Positions 7,268 to 14,956 of a stretch of DNA of 32,192 bases are shown here, one piece after another. Made by a program: the position numbers and the translations under genes. The first letter of the stretch is position 1. Every line of letters starts with the position of its first letter. This DNA comes from an uncultured Oscillospiraceae bacterium (GTDB lineage Bacteria > Bacillota > Clostridia > Oscillospirales > Oscillospiraceae). The stretch is taken from NCBI GenBank assembly GCA_900768135.1, contig CAAGBT010000063.1, positions 1-32,192 on the forward strand. Direction: 5' to 3'. The notes under the pieces were generated by a model. That model saw only the letters and a list, made by a program, of their open reading frames with translations, did no database searches and was not told where the DNA came from.

Positions 7268-7278
7268 CGCGGTATGCT
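7250..7278 (+). promoter_or_regulatory. Candidate promoter for oleate hydratase
   Basis: TTGCCC (7250-7255), 17 bases, TATGCT (7273-7278), leaving a leader of about 90 bases. It suggests the hydratase can be transcribed separately from the TetR gene. Confidence 0.5.
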
Positions 7279-7374
7279 TTCCCCATCAAAAGGAAAACAT
7301 ACCGTTGATCCCCAAGGTGGAACGTGTTTTGCGGATCAGCGGTTCTGCAAGCAGTCTGAAAGGAGAAATGATCT

Positions 7375-9153
7375 ATGTATTATTCCAGCGGTAACTATGA
7401 AGCGTTTGCCCGCCCCAGAAAGCCGGAGGGCGTGGACAACAAATCCGCCTATATCGTCGGCAGCGGCCTCGCCGCACTGACGGCCGCCTGCTACCTTGTG
7501 CGCGACGGCCAGATGAAGGGCGAGCATATCCACGTTCTGGAAAAGGGCAGCCTGCCCGGCGGCGCGTGCGACGGCTATAAGTTTGAAAACCTCGGCTATG
7601 TGATGCGCGGCGGCCGCGAAATGGACAACCATTTCGAGGTCATGTGGGATATGTTTCGTTCCATCCCCTCCATCGAGACCGAGGGCGTGAGCGTGCTGGA
7701 CGAGTACTACTGGCTCAACAAGGAAGACCCCAACTACTCCCTCTGCCGCGCGACTGTCAACCGCGGTCAGGACGCGCACACCGACGGCAAGTTCGATATC
7801 TCCGACAAGGGCGCGATGGAGATCATGAAGCTCTTCTTCACCCCGAACGAGGAGCTGCAGGACAAGAAGATCACCGACTTCTTCGATGACGAGGTACTCA
7901 GTTCCAATTTCTGGCTCTACTGGCGCACGATGTTCGCCTTTGAAAACTGGCACAGCGCGCTGGAGATGAAGCTTTATATCCAGCGCTATATCCACCACAT
8001 CGGGGGACTGCCCGACTTCACGGCGCTTCGCTTTACGAAGTACAACCAGTATGAGTCCATGATCCTCCCGATGGTCAAGTACCTCGAGAGCCACAACGTC
8101 CAGTTCCACTACGGCGTGCAGGTCGCAAACGTCGAGTTCGACTGCTCCGACCCCAAGCACAAGCTCGCCAGGCGCATCGACGTCATCCGCGACGGTAAGA
8201 AGGAAGCCATCGACCTTACGGAAAACGACCTCGTCTTCATCACGAACGGCGGCTGCGTCGAAAACTCCTCCATGGGCAGCCAGAACACCCCCGCTCAGTA
8301 CAACACCGAACTCAAAGAGGGCGGCGGCTGGGATATGTGGCGCAGGATCGCCGCGCAGGACCCGTCGTTTGGTCATCCCGACAAGTTCTGCCGCGATCCC
8401 GAACAGACGAACTGGATGAGCGCGACCGTCGAGACGCTCGATCAGAAGATCATCCCCTATATCAAAAACATCTGCAAGCGCGACCCGTTCACCGGCCATG
8501 TCGTCACCGGCGGCATCGTCACCGTGAAGGATTCCTCGTGGCTGATGAGCTGGACCATCAACCGCCAGCCGCAGTTCCGCACGCAGCCGAAGGATCACTG
8601 CCTCGTATGGGTCTACTCGCTCTTTACCGACAAGCCGGGCGATTATGTCAAGAAGCCCATGCGTGAGTGCACCGGCAAGGAGATCTGCATGGAGTGGCTG
8701 TACCACATCGGCGTGCCGGAGGATCAGATCGAAGAGCTTGCGGCGCACAGCGCCAACACCGTACCCGTCATGATGCCGTATATCGATGCGTTCTTCATGC
8801 CGCGCGCCTATGGCGACCGCCCGAACGTTGTGCCGGAGGGCAGCGTCAACTTCGCCTTCCTCGGCCAGTTTGCCGAGACCCCGCGCGACACGATCTTCAC
8901 CACCGAGTATTCCATGCGCACGGGCATGGAGTCGGTCTACACGCTGCTGAACATTGACCGCGGCGTGCCGGAGGTCTGGGGCAGCGTGTATGACGTGCGC
9001 GACCTGCTCAACGCCACCGTCAAGCTGCGCGACGGCAAGAAGGCGACCGACATGGAGATGGGCCTTGTAGAAAAGATGGCCGTGAAGAAGCTCCTCGGCA
9101 AGATCGAAGGCACCGACATTGAAAAGCTCCTCAAGGAGTACGGCGTGATCTGA
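7375..9153 (+). CDS. ohyA: Oleate hydratase (FAD-dependent, MCRA family)
   Basis: 592 residues, the standard size. The enzyme adds water across the cis-9 double bond of oleic or linoleic acid to give 10-hydroxy fatty acids, a detoxification step in gut bacteria. The FAD-binding Rossmann motif is at 27-37 (IVGSGLAALTA) with E56 in HVLEKG for the ribose. RGGREM at 78-83 places a glutamate at position 82, the catalytic glutamate known in OhyA enzymes. The segment at 274-294 carries the conserved NGGCVENSSMGS region. AAAGGAG precedes the ATG. Its role in defence against host or dietary unsaturated fatty acids is inferred from the family. Confidence 0.96.
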   Translation: MYYSSGNYEAFARPRKPEGVDNKSAYIVGSGLAALTAACYLVRDGQMKGEHIHVLEKGSLPGGACDGYKFENLGYVMRGGREMDNHFEVMWDMFRSIPSIETEGVSVLDEYYWLNKEDPNYSLCRATVNRGQDAHTDGKFDISDKGAMEIMKLFFTPNEELQDKKITDFFDDEVLSSNFWLYWRTMFAFENWHSALEMKLYIQRYIHHIGGLPDFTALRFTKYNQYESMILPMVKYLESHNVQFHYGVQVANVEFDCSDPKHKLARRIDVIRDGKKEAIDLTENDLVFITNGGCVENSSMGSQNTPAQYNTELKEGGGWDMWRRIAAQDPSFGHPDKFCRDPEQTNWMSATVETLDQKIIPYIKNICKRDPFTGHVVTGGIVTVKDSSWLMSWTINRQPQFRTQPKDHCLVWVYSLFTDKPGDYVKKPMRECTGKEICMEWLYHIGVPEDQIEELAAHSANTVPVMMPYIDAFFMPRAYGDRPNVVPEGSVNFAFLGQFAETPRDTIFTTEYSMRTGMESVYTLLNIDRGVPEVWGSVYDVRDLLNATVKLRDGKKATDMEMGLVEKMAVKKLLGKIEGTDIEKLLKEYGVI

Positions 9154-9187
9154 AAAGCAAAAGCAAGCAGGATAGCAGGAAAATAAT

Positions 9188-9222
9188 GGGTAAGGGCGGG
9201 AGCTGTGCTCCCGCCCTTACCC
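9188..9222. terminator. Perfect 16-base hairpin, likely terminator for ohyA and the stalk gene
   Basis: Arms 9188-9203 and 9207-9222 pair without a mismatch around a TGT loop. On the minus strand it is followed by ATTATTTT, 15 bases beyond the stalk gene stop; on the plus strand it follows ohyA. Its 27-base core (9192-9218) recurs with one change at 9897-9923. Confidence 0.75.
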
Positions 9223-9236
9223 TATTCCGAAAAGAT

Positions 9237-9803
9237 TCAGTTCTTTGTCAGCACGCATTTGTCGCAGGGAGTGAGGCCTCTGCCCATCGCCTCAGCGAGC
9301 GTTGCTTCGTAATAAGTACCGCCGTTGCAGGTACCGGAATAGTGATAACGCTTGCCCGTCTTTGTCACATAGATGTGCTCGCCCTTCGTCTTATTCGCAA
9401 CTGCCGCCGTCTGCGTCTCATTATACCATGTGACGACGCAGCCAAGCGATTCCGAAACGAAGCGTGCCGGAACCATTGTCCGGTTTCCGATGATTTGCGC
9501 AGGCACATCCAGCGTGTACGGCACATCGTTGACGTAAGCTGTTGTATTATCGATCTGGATGATCACGACTGTGTCATCCAGCGTACCAGTCGCCGTTCGA
9601 GTGTCATTGTCCCACGTGACCTCCGCGCCCAGATACTCAAAAATCGCCCGCATGGGCACAAGCGTGCGGCCGCCCACCAACTGCGGCGGCACATCGGTCT
9701 GCACCAACTCTGTGTCGACATACAGCTCGACTGCGTTGACAGACAGGCAGAGCAGTAGTGTGCAGGACAGCAGGCCAAGCATCAATGCAAATAGCTTTTT
9801 CAT
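9237..9803 (-). CDS. Secreted protein with copper amine oxidase N-terminal-like (stalk) domains and Cys/His tail
   Basis: 188 residues. Residues 1-24 form a signal peptide (KK, long hydrophobic core, ending VNA). Two tandem stalk-type repeats follow: VPPQLVGGRTLVPMRAIFEYLGAEVTWDNDTRTATG and a second beginning VPAQIIGNRTMVPARFVSESLG. These match the copper amine oxidase N-terminal-like domain common on clostridial surface proteins, which has no copper role itself. The tail holds H154, C159, C180 and C183 in YHYSGTC...TPCDKC, a small metal-binding-like motif also seen at the ends of secreted nucleases. Base composition looks less GC-rich than its neighbours, and two related hairpins flank it. 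Function unknown. Confidence 0.85.
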   Translation of the reverse strand: MKKLFALMLGLLSCTLLLCLSVNAVELYVDTELVQTDVPPQLVGGRTLVPMRAIFEYLGAEVTWDNDTRTATGTLDDTVVIIQIDNTTAYVNDVPYTLDVPAQIIGNRTMVPARFVSESLGCVVTWYNETQTAAVANKTKGEHIYVTKTGKRYHYSGTCNGGTYYEATLAEAMGRGLTPCDKCVLTKN

Positions 9804-9860
9804 CGTTTCTCTCCTCTCTCGTTATACAAATAATTTAATCAGGGGATTCCTGTTATTTTC

Positions 9861-9890
9861 ATTATATATCCATCGTTGCATATAAGTCAA
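9861..9890 (-). promoter_or_regulatory. SigA promoter of the stalk-domain gene
   Basis: On the minus strand TTGACT (9885-9890), 18 bases, TATAAT (9861-9866). The -35 box starts one base after the hairpin at 9892-9928, so the hairpin insulates this promoter from upstream transcription. Confidence 0.8.
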
Positions 9891-9891
9891 C

Positions 9892-9928
9892 AGAGGAAGG
9901 GCGGGAGCTATGCTCCCGCCCTTCCTCT
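9892..9928. terminator. Perfect 17-base hairpin downstream of the 58-residue membrane protein
   Basis: Arms 9892-9908 and 9912-9928 pair perfectly around a TAT loop, 18 bases after the stop of the small minus-strand gene. The core is nearly identical to the hairpin at 9188-9222, while the outer pairs differ in both arms. The tail after it on the minus strand is only moderately T-rich. Confidence 0.65.
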
Positions 9929-9946
9929 GCCGCGCTTTTTTCGCGC

Positions 9947-10123
9947 TTATCGCATCGTGTGCATCAGATCGCTCAAAGCGCCGTCCACGGCGCTACCCAT
10001 ATGCTGCATGGTGCGGCCCACGCAGGTCTTCATGGTCTTGCGCTTTTCCGCGATCGTCATGCCCGCGAATACGCCGACGACCATGCCGGCAAGCATACCG
10101 CGCCAGAATGCGGTCTCACACAT
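9947..10123 (-). CDS. Small single-span membrane protein, unknown function
   Basis: 58 residues from the ATG at 10123, which has AAAGGAGTGATC before it; longer open frames upstream run through a palindrome and a promoter and are not used. A glycine-rich membrane segment at about residues 7-24 (WRGMLAGMVVGVFAGMTIA) is followed by a basic stretch EKRKTMK and an amphipathic helix ending SDLMHTMR. The layout resembles YtxH-like small membrane proteins of Bacillota, but the match is too weak to name. It stands alone between hairpins. Confidence 0.7.
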   Translation of the reverse strand: MCETAFWRGMLAGMVVGVFAGMTIAEKRKTMKTCVGRTMQHMGSAVDGALSDLMHTMR

Positions 10124-10176
10124 TTTGATCACTCCTTTACTCACGCGCTTAGTCTGTCCGTGCGGCGGAGGATGAT

Positions 10177-10197
10177 GCGCGGAAAAATTTTCCGCGC
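10177..10197. promoter_or_regulatory. Perfect palindrome between the small membrane gene and the phosphatase operon
   Basis: GCGCGGAAAA and TTTTCCGCGC (10177-10186, 10188-10197) surround a single A. It lies in the 154-base divergent region, 23 bases before the -35 of the plus-strand promoter. With no T tract after either arm an operator is more likely than a terminator. Nothing else but promoters was seen in this region. Confidence 0.45.
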
Positions 10198-10219
10198 GCA
10201 TGGGCGGCGCAAATTCTCC

Positions 10220-10248
10220 TTGCCGAAGCGCTCGCGCCGCTTTATAAT
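10220..10248 (+). promoter_or_regulatory. SigA promoter of the phosphatase-GNAT / ygiQ operon
   Basis: TTGCCG (10220-10225), 17 bases, TATAAT (10243-10248). The ribosome binding site AAGGAG and the ATG at 10278 follow shortly after. Confidence 0.8.
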
Positions 10249-10277
10249 AGATGAAAAAAGCAGCAAGGAGAACAGGC

Positions 10278-11318
10278 ATGACCACGATCTATCTTATCCG
10301 CCACGCCGAGGCGGACGGAAATCTTTACCGGCGCGCGCACGGCTGGTACAACAGTGTCATCACCGACCGCGGCTACCGCCAGATCGCCGCGCTGTCCGCG
10401 CGCTTTGCCGGCACAAAATTCGACGCCGTTTATGCAAGCGACCGCTTCCGCACAATGATCACAGCGCTTGCCATCTATAAAACGCACGGTCTGCCGCTGC
10501 ATACTGTGCCGCGCCTGCGCGAGGTGGACGTGGGCTACTGGGAGGATGTGCCGTGGGCGGAGATCGAGGAGTGCGACGGCGAACAGCTGGCGCTGTTCAA
10601 CACGGACGCGGAAAAGTGGCGCGTGGACGGCGGCGAGCGCATCGCAGAGGTGCGGGACCGGATGTGCGATGCGCTGCGCGAGATCGCGGAAAAGCATCCG
10701 GGCGGCACGGCGGCGGTCTTTTCTCACGGCATGGCAATGCGCATTGCCATCGGCACCCTGCAAGGGCTTTCCCTTCACGAGATCGACGGCACCGGCCATG
10801 CGGAGAACACTGCCGTGACAAAGCTCGAATATGAAAACGGACGCTTTCGCGTGGTTTTCCGCGACGACGCTTCCCACCTGGACGAGGACATGGCCACGCT
10901 GCGCCGCCAGGCGTGGGTCAAAAGCGCGAAGGGCTTTGAGGGCGGCATCTGCTACCGCGCCTCGGGCGCTGAGGGGCGTTTCGATGTGCTGCGCGGCGGA
11001 GAGGTCATCGGCGCGGTCAGCATTGATTCCTGCCGCGGCGGCGTGGGTACGATCGGCGAATTCTGGCTGGAGGAATACGCGCAGCGGCAGGGGAACGGCG
11101 AGAAGTTGATCGGTCAGGCGCTGTCCTACGCGCGCACGCGCGGCTGCCGCCGCCTGTCTACCGGGCGCATTCCGCGGAGCAATACGCTTGCGCTGCATTG
11201 TGCGGAAAAGTGGGGCTTTGCCCCCGTCTGCGAGGATGCAGAAAGCGTCACGTTTGAGAAGAGTTTTGAATACGAAGAGGAAAAATGCTGGAAAAGATTG
11301 CAGGATGTGATCGAATAA
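10278..11318 (+). CDS. Histidine phosphatase - GNAT N-acetyltransferase fusion
   Basis: 346 residues with two domains. Residues 1-195 are a histidine phosphatase (phosphoglycerate mutase-like): R8-H9 in LIRHAE is the phosphorylated His motif, R56/R58 in SDRFRT and E82 in LREVDVGYWE are the expected pocket residues, and H150 in FSHGMAMR is the second His. Residues 215-333 look like a GNAT acetyltransferase: QRQGNGEKLIGQAL (269-282) is the acetyl-CoA pyrophosphate loop and NTLALHCAEKWGF (302-314) the usual late helix. The start at 10278 follows AAGGAG. Its TAA overlaps the YgiQ ATG. Substrates of both domains are unknown. Confidence 0.85.
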   Translation: MTTIYLIRHAEADGNLYRRAHGWYNSVITDRGYRQIAALSARFAGTKFDAVYASDRFRTMITALAIYKTHGLPLHTVPRLREVDVGYWEDVPWAEIEECDGEQLALFNTDAEKWRVDGGERIAEVRDRMCDALREIAEKHPGGTAAVFSHGMAMRIAIGTLQGLSLHEIDGTGHAENTAVTKLEYENGRFRVVFRDDASHLDEDMATLRRQAWVKSAKGFEGGICYRASGAEGRFDVLRGGEVIGAVSIDSCRGGVGTIGEFWLEEYAQRQGNGEKLIGQALSYARTRGCRRLSTGRIPRSNTLALHCAEKWGFAPVCEDAESVTFEKSFEYEEEKCWKRLQDVIE

Positions 11319-13309
11319 TGAAGAAAAAAGCGATAGAGCGGTCGTTTCTGCCGGTCTCGAAAGACGAGATGACGGAACGCGGATGGTACTATTATGACTT
11401 TCTCGTCGTCACGGCGGACGCATATGTGGACCATCCGAGCTTCGGTACGTCTATCATTGCGCGCGTGCTGGAGCATGAAGGATACCGTGTGGCGGTGCTG
11501 GCGCAGCCCGACTGGCACAGCGCGGAGGCTTTCCGGGCAATGGGCCGCCCGCGCTGCGGCGTGATGATCGGCGGAGGGAATATCGACTCGATGGTCGCGC
11601 ACTATACGGCGGCGAAAAAGCGCCGCACGACCGACCTTTATTCTCCCGGCGGCAAAATGGGCCTGCGGCCCGACCGTCCGACCATCGTATATGCCAACCG
11701 CTGCCGCGAGGCGTGGGGCGATATTCCCATCATCGTTGGCGGACTGGAGGCCAGTCTGCGCCGCTTTGCGCACTACGATTACTGGGACGATAAGGTGCGC
11801 CGCGCACTCATCTTCGACGCGCAGGCCGACCTGCTCATCTATGGCATGGGCGAATATGCCACGCGGGAGATCGCGCGGCGGCTCGCAAAGGGTGAAAAGG
11901 TAAACACCTTAACAGATATCCGCGGCACGGCGTTTGTGACGCGCACGCCCGAGGTCTGCGCCTATGAGCATCTGGACTGCCCCTCGTACGAGGAGGTCTG
12001 CGCGGACAAGCGCGCCTACGCGCTGGCAACGAAGCTGGAGTATGAGGAGCATGACCCTGTCCGCGGCAGAGCGCTGTGGCAGAAATGCGGGCGCGACACG
12101 CTGGTGGTCAATCCGCCTGCCATGCCGCTTTCGCGCGAGGAGCTCGACGAGGTCGCGGAGCTGCCCTATATGCGCGAGGTACACCCCATGTACGATTCTC
12201 TCGGCGGCGTTGCCGCCATTGAAGAGGTGCGCTTTTCCGTTACGCATAACCGCGGCTGCTTCGGCGGGTGCAACTTCTGTTCGCTGGCGTTCCATCAGGG
12301 CCGCATGATCACCTCGCGCTCCATCGAGTCCTGCGTGCGCGAGGTCGAGGGCTTTACGCACGATCCAAAGTTCAAGGGCTACGTTCACGACGTTGGCGGC
12401 CCGAGCGCAAACTTCCGCCATCCGTCGTGTCAGGATCAGCTCAAGCGCGGCATGTGCCGCAATAAAAACTGTCTCGCCCCACATCCGTGCAGAAATCTCG
12501 ACCCCGACCATTCAGAGTATGTTGCGCTGCTGCGGCGGCTGCGGAGCATTCCCGGCGTGAAGAAGGTCTTCGTCCGCTCCGGCATCCGCTACGACTACCT
12601 GCTGGAGGACAAGGGCAGCCCGTTTTTGTCCGAACTCGTCAAATACCATATCTCCGGCCAACTCAAGGTCGCGCCGGAGCATTGCGTGGCGGGTGTGCTG
12701 GACTACATGGGCAAGCCGCACTTCGATGTGTTTGAACGGTTCTGGGATAAGTACCGCGCCGTAAACGCGAAAAATGACCGCGAGCAGTATCTCGTGCCGT
12801 ATCTGATGTCCTCGCATCCGGGCTGCACGCTCGGGGATGCGGTGCAGCTGGCGGAATTCCTGCACTCCACGGGCCATAAGCCCGAGCAGGTGCAGGACTT
12901 CTACCCTACGCCCGGCACGCTCTCGACCTGTATGTACTATACTGGCATCGACCCGCGCGATATGTCGCCCGTCTTCGCCGAGACGACGGCCCACGGCAAG
13001 GAATTGCAGCGCGCGCTGCTCCAGTGGTTCCGGCCGGAGAAGAAGCGGCTCGTCATCGAGGCGTTGAAAACGGCGGGGCGCGAGGATCTCATCGGCTATG
13101 GGCCGAAGTGTCTCGTTCGCCCCTATGGCGGCGACCGCGCGCCGCAGCACGGCAAAAGCGGCGGCAAAGCGCCCTCTGCCGCGCCAAAGGGAGGGAAAGC
13201 CGCAAGATCCGCCGCGCGCGGCGAGCCGCGCAGCCAGGGGAAAAACCCGCCTGAAAAGGGCAGGCCCTTTCAGCGCAAGGCTGGCTGGGCCAAGCCGAAA
13301 AAGAAGTAA
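11318..13309 (+). CDS. YgiQ family radical SAM protein
   Basis: 663 residues. C314, C318 and C321 in CFGGCNFC (CxxxCxxC) bind the 4Fe-4S cluster that cleaves S-adenosylmethionine. FLPVSKDEM, TADAYVDHPSFG and the C-terminal VQDFYPTPGTLSTCMYYTG are family hallmarks of YgiQ, whose reaction is not established. Cysteines in RGMCRNKNCLAPHPC may bind a second metal site. The last about 60 residues are rich in Lys, Gly, Ala and Pro and probably disordered. I chose ATG 11318 (TAATG overlap with the previous gene); ATG 11285, with GAGG just upstream, is a real alternative adding 11 residues. Confidence 0.93.
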   Translation: MKKKAIERSFLPVSKDEMTERGWYYYDFLVVTADAYVDHPSFGTSIIARVLEHEGYRVAVLAQPDWHSAEAFRAMGRPRCGVMIGGGNIDSMVAHYTAAKKRRTTDLYSPGGKMGLRPDRPTIVYANRCREAWGDIPIIVGGLEASLRRFAHYDYWDDKVRRALIFDAQADLLIYGMGEYATREIARRLAKGEKVNTLTDIRGTAFVTRTPEVCAYEHLDCPSYEEVCADKRAYALATKLEYEEHDPVRGRALWQKCGRDTLVVNPPAMPLSREELDEVAELPYMREVHPMYDSLGGVAAIEEVRFSVTHNRGCFGGCNFCSLAFHQGRMITSRSIESCVREVEGFTHDPKFKGYVHDVGGPSANFRHPSCQDQLKRGMCRNKNCLAPHPCRNLDPDHSEYVALLRRLRSIPGVKKVFVRSGIRYDYLLEDKGSPFLSELVKYHISGQLKVAPEHCVAGVLDYMGKPHFDVFERFWDKYRAVNAKNDREQYLVPYLMSSHPGCTLGDAVQLAEFLHSTGHKPEQVQDFYPTPGTLSTCMYYTGIDPRDMSPVFAETTAHGKELQRALLQWFRPEKKRLVIEALKTAGREDLIGYGPKCLVRPYGGDRAPQHGKSGGKAPSAAPKGGKAARSAARGEPRSQGKNPPEKGRPFQRKAGWAKPKKK

Positions 13310-13365
13310 AGCGCGGCCCTTTTCCGAATGCGGCATTCGCCCGGCGGGAAAAATAACCGAACAAA

Positions 13366-13401
13366 ACCGCACCGATCCGGAAAACTCCGGACCGGTGCGG
13401 T
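13366..13401. terminator. Bidirectional terminator between ygiQ and malQ
   Basis: ACCGCACCG and CGGTGCGGT form the outer stem, with TCCGG/CCGGA pairing inside. A's precede it and CTGCTTTT follows, so it can stop both converging operons. Another small hairpin (CGAATG/CATTCG, near 13326) lies just upstream. Confidence 0.8.
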
Positions 13402-13420
13402 CTGCTTTTCAGAAAAAGGA

Positions 13421-14908
13421 TTACAGCCTCCCGTAAATGCGGGTGGTCTCGCGGATGCGGTGGGCAAGCTTCCTGCCGGCTTCGCCCGGCAGCATTCTCC
13501 ATTGCCAGTTTCCGCCGGTCGTACCCGGGGTGTTCATGCGGCAGCCCGCGCCAAGGTCGAGCCAGTCCTGCATCTGCGCCACAAAAAGGCGGCTCTGGCA
13601 GCTCATGCCGCCGCGGATGATGCCCGCGTTGAAGCCCTCCTCGTCGTTGAGACCGAGATATTTCTTCGCAAAGGCGATATCCGCCTTGTCAGCCTCCGTG
13701 CGCCACAGGGCGAGAGGAGCGTTGTCGTGCGTGCCGGTGTAGCAGATGCTGTTGAAGCCGCAGCTGTGCGGCAGATAGCTGCTGGGATCGCGCGAATCGA
13801 AGGCGAACTCCAGCACCTTCATGCCCGGCAGACCCGAATCGGAAAGCAGCTGCACGACCTCCGGCGAGGGATAGCCCAGATCCTCGGCGATAAAGTCGAG
13901 GTCGCGGAACCAGCCCGTCAGCACGCTGACAAGCGACATGCCGGGGCCTTTGATCCAGTGGCCGCTTTTTGCCGTTGTTTCGCCGTAGGGAACGGCCCAG
14001 TAGCTCTCGAAGCCGCGGAAGTGATCGATGCGGATCACATCGTAAAGCTGCTGTGCGCCGCCCACGCGGCGGATCCACCAGCCAAAGCCGTCCTTCGCCA
14101 TGGCGGCGTAATCGTAAAGCGGGTTGCCCCAGAGCTGCCCGTCCGCGCTGAAGCAGTCAGGCGGGACGCCGGAGACCTCAACGGGAACGCTGCGGCTGTC
14201 CAGCTGGAACATATCCGGCTCTGCCCACACGTCGGCAGAATCCATCGCCACGTAGATCGGCAGGTCGCCGATGATGCGGATGCCGAGGGAATGGATATAG
14301 TCTCTGAGCGCCGTCCACTGACGGAAAAAGAGGAACTGGATATAGGTGAACAGCTCCACATCCCTGCGCAGTTCGGCGCGGTAGCGCTCGATGACCTCTG
14401 CGCTTTTGCGGCAGCGGATCTCTTCATCCTCCCACTCCGTCCACGATTTCATGCCGAAGCGGCGCTTGAGCGCCATGAACAGCGCATAGTCGGGCAGCCA
14501 GCGGGCGTTTTCCTGCTCAAAGGCGGCAACGGCGGCGCGATCGCGCTCATAGCCGCGCGCCGTTGCTTTTTGCAGCAGCGCAAAGCGGCTTTCGTAGATT
14601 CTGCCGTAGTCCACATGGCGCGGATCGCTGCCCCAGTCGCAGGCGTTGACCTCTGCGCGCGTGAGGAGCTTATCCTTTACAAGCAGGTCGAGGTCAATGA
14701 AGTATGGGTTGCCGGCGAAGGAGGAGAAGCTCTGATAAGGCGAATCGCCGTAGCTGGTCGGCCCGAGCGGCAGGAGCTGCCAGTACTTCTGTCCGGCGGC
14801 GGCAAGAAAGTCGGCAAACTTATAGGCCGCCCTGCCCAGCGTGCCGATGCCGTGCGGCGAGGGCAGAGACGAGATCGGCATCAGAATGCCGGAGGAACGT
14901 TCGATCAA
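13421..14908 (-). CDS. malQ: 4-alpha-glucanotransferase (amylomaltase, GH77)
   Basis: 495 residues. It transfers segments of alpha-1,4-glucans between chains and releases glucose, so imported maltodextrins can be used in the cytoplasm. GH77 catalytic residues are present: nucleophile D295 in RIDHFRGFE, acid/base E342 in AEDLG, and D395 in GTHDN. The N-terminal RSSGILMPISSLPSPHGIGTLG is the standard family opening, which supports the TTG start at 14908 although its ribosome binding site is weak. Last gene of the lacI-transporter operon, 48 bases after the second permease. Confidence 0.95.
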   Translation of the reverse strand: MIERSSGILMPISSLPSPHGIGTLGRAAYKFADFLAAAGQKYWQLLPLGPTSYGDSPYQSFSSFAGNPYFIDLDLLVKDKLLTRAEVNACDWGSDPRHVDYGRIYESRFALLQKATARGYERDRAAVAAFEQENARWLPDYALFMALKRRFGMKSWTEWEDEEIRCRKSAEVIERYRAELRRDVELFTYIQFLFFRQWTALRDYIHSLGIRIIGDLPIYVAMDSADVWAEPDMFQLDSRSVPVEVSGVPPDCFSADGQLWGNPLYDYAAMAKDGFGWWIRRVGGAQQLYDVIRIDHFRGFESYWAVPYGETTAKSGHWIKGPGMSLVSVLTGWFRDLDFIAEDLGYPSPEVVQLLSDSGLPGMKVLEFAFDSRDPSSYLPHSCGFNSICYTGTHDNAPLALWRTEADKADIAFAKKYLGLNDEEGFNAGIIRGGMSCQSRLFVAQMQDWLDLGAGCRMNTPGTTGGNWQWRMLPGEAGRKLAHRIRETTRIYGRL

Positions 14909-14956
14909 CGGAAATCACTTCTTTCTGGATAGCTCTTCTGAGCGGCAGGATGGGGA

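Noticed and set aside
7336..8748. A 470-codon minus-strand frame opposite oleate hydratase
   Set aside because: Shadow frame with repetitive Val/Asp/Ala/His text.
13328..14932. A 534-codon plus-strand frame opposite malQ
   Set aside because: malQ is identified by catalytic residues; the opposite frame has no recognisable domain and starts within a terminator.
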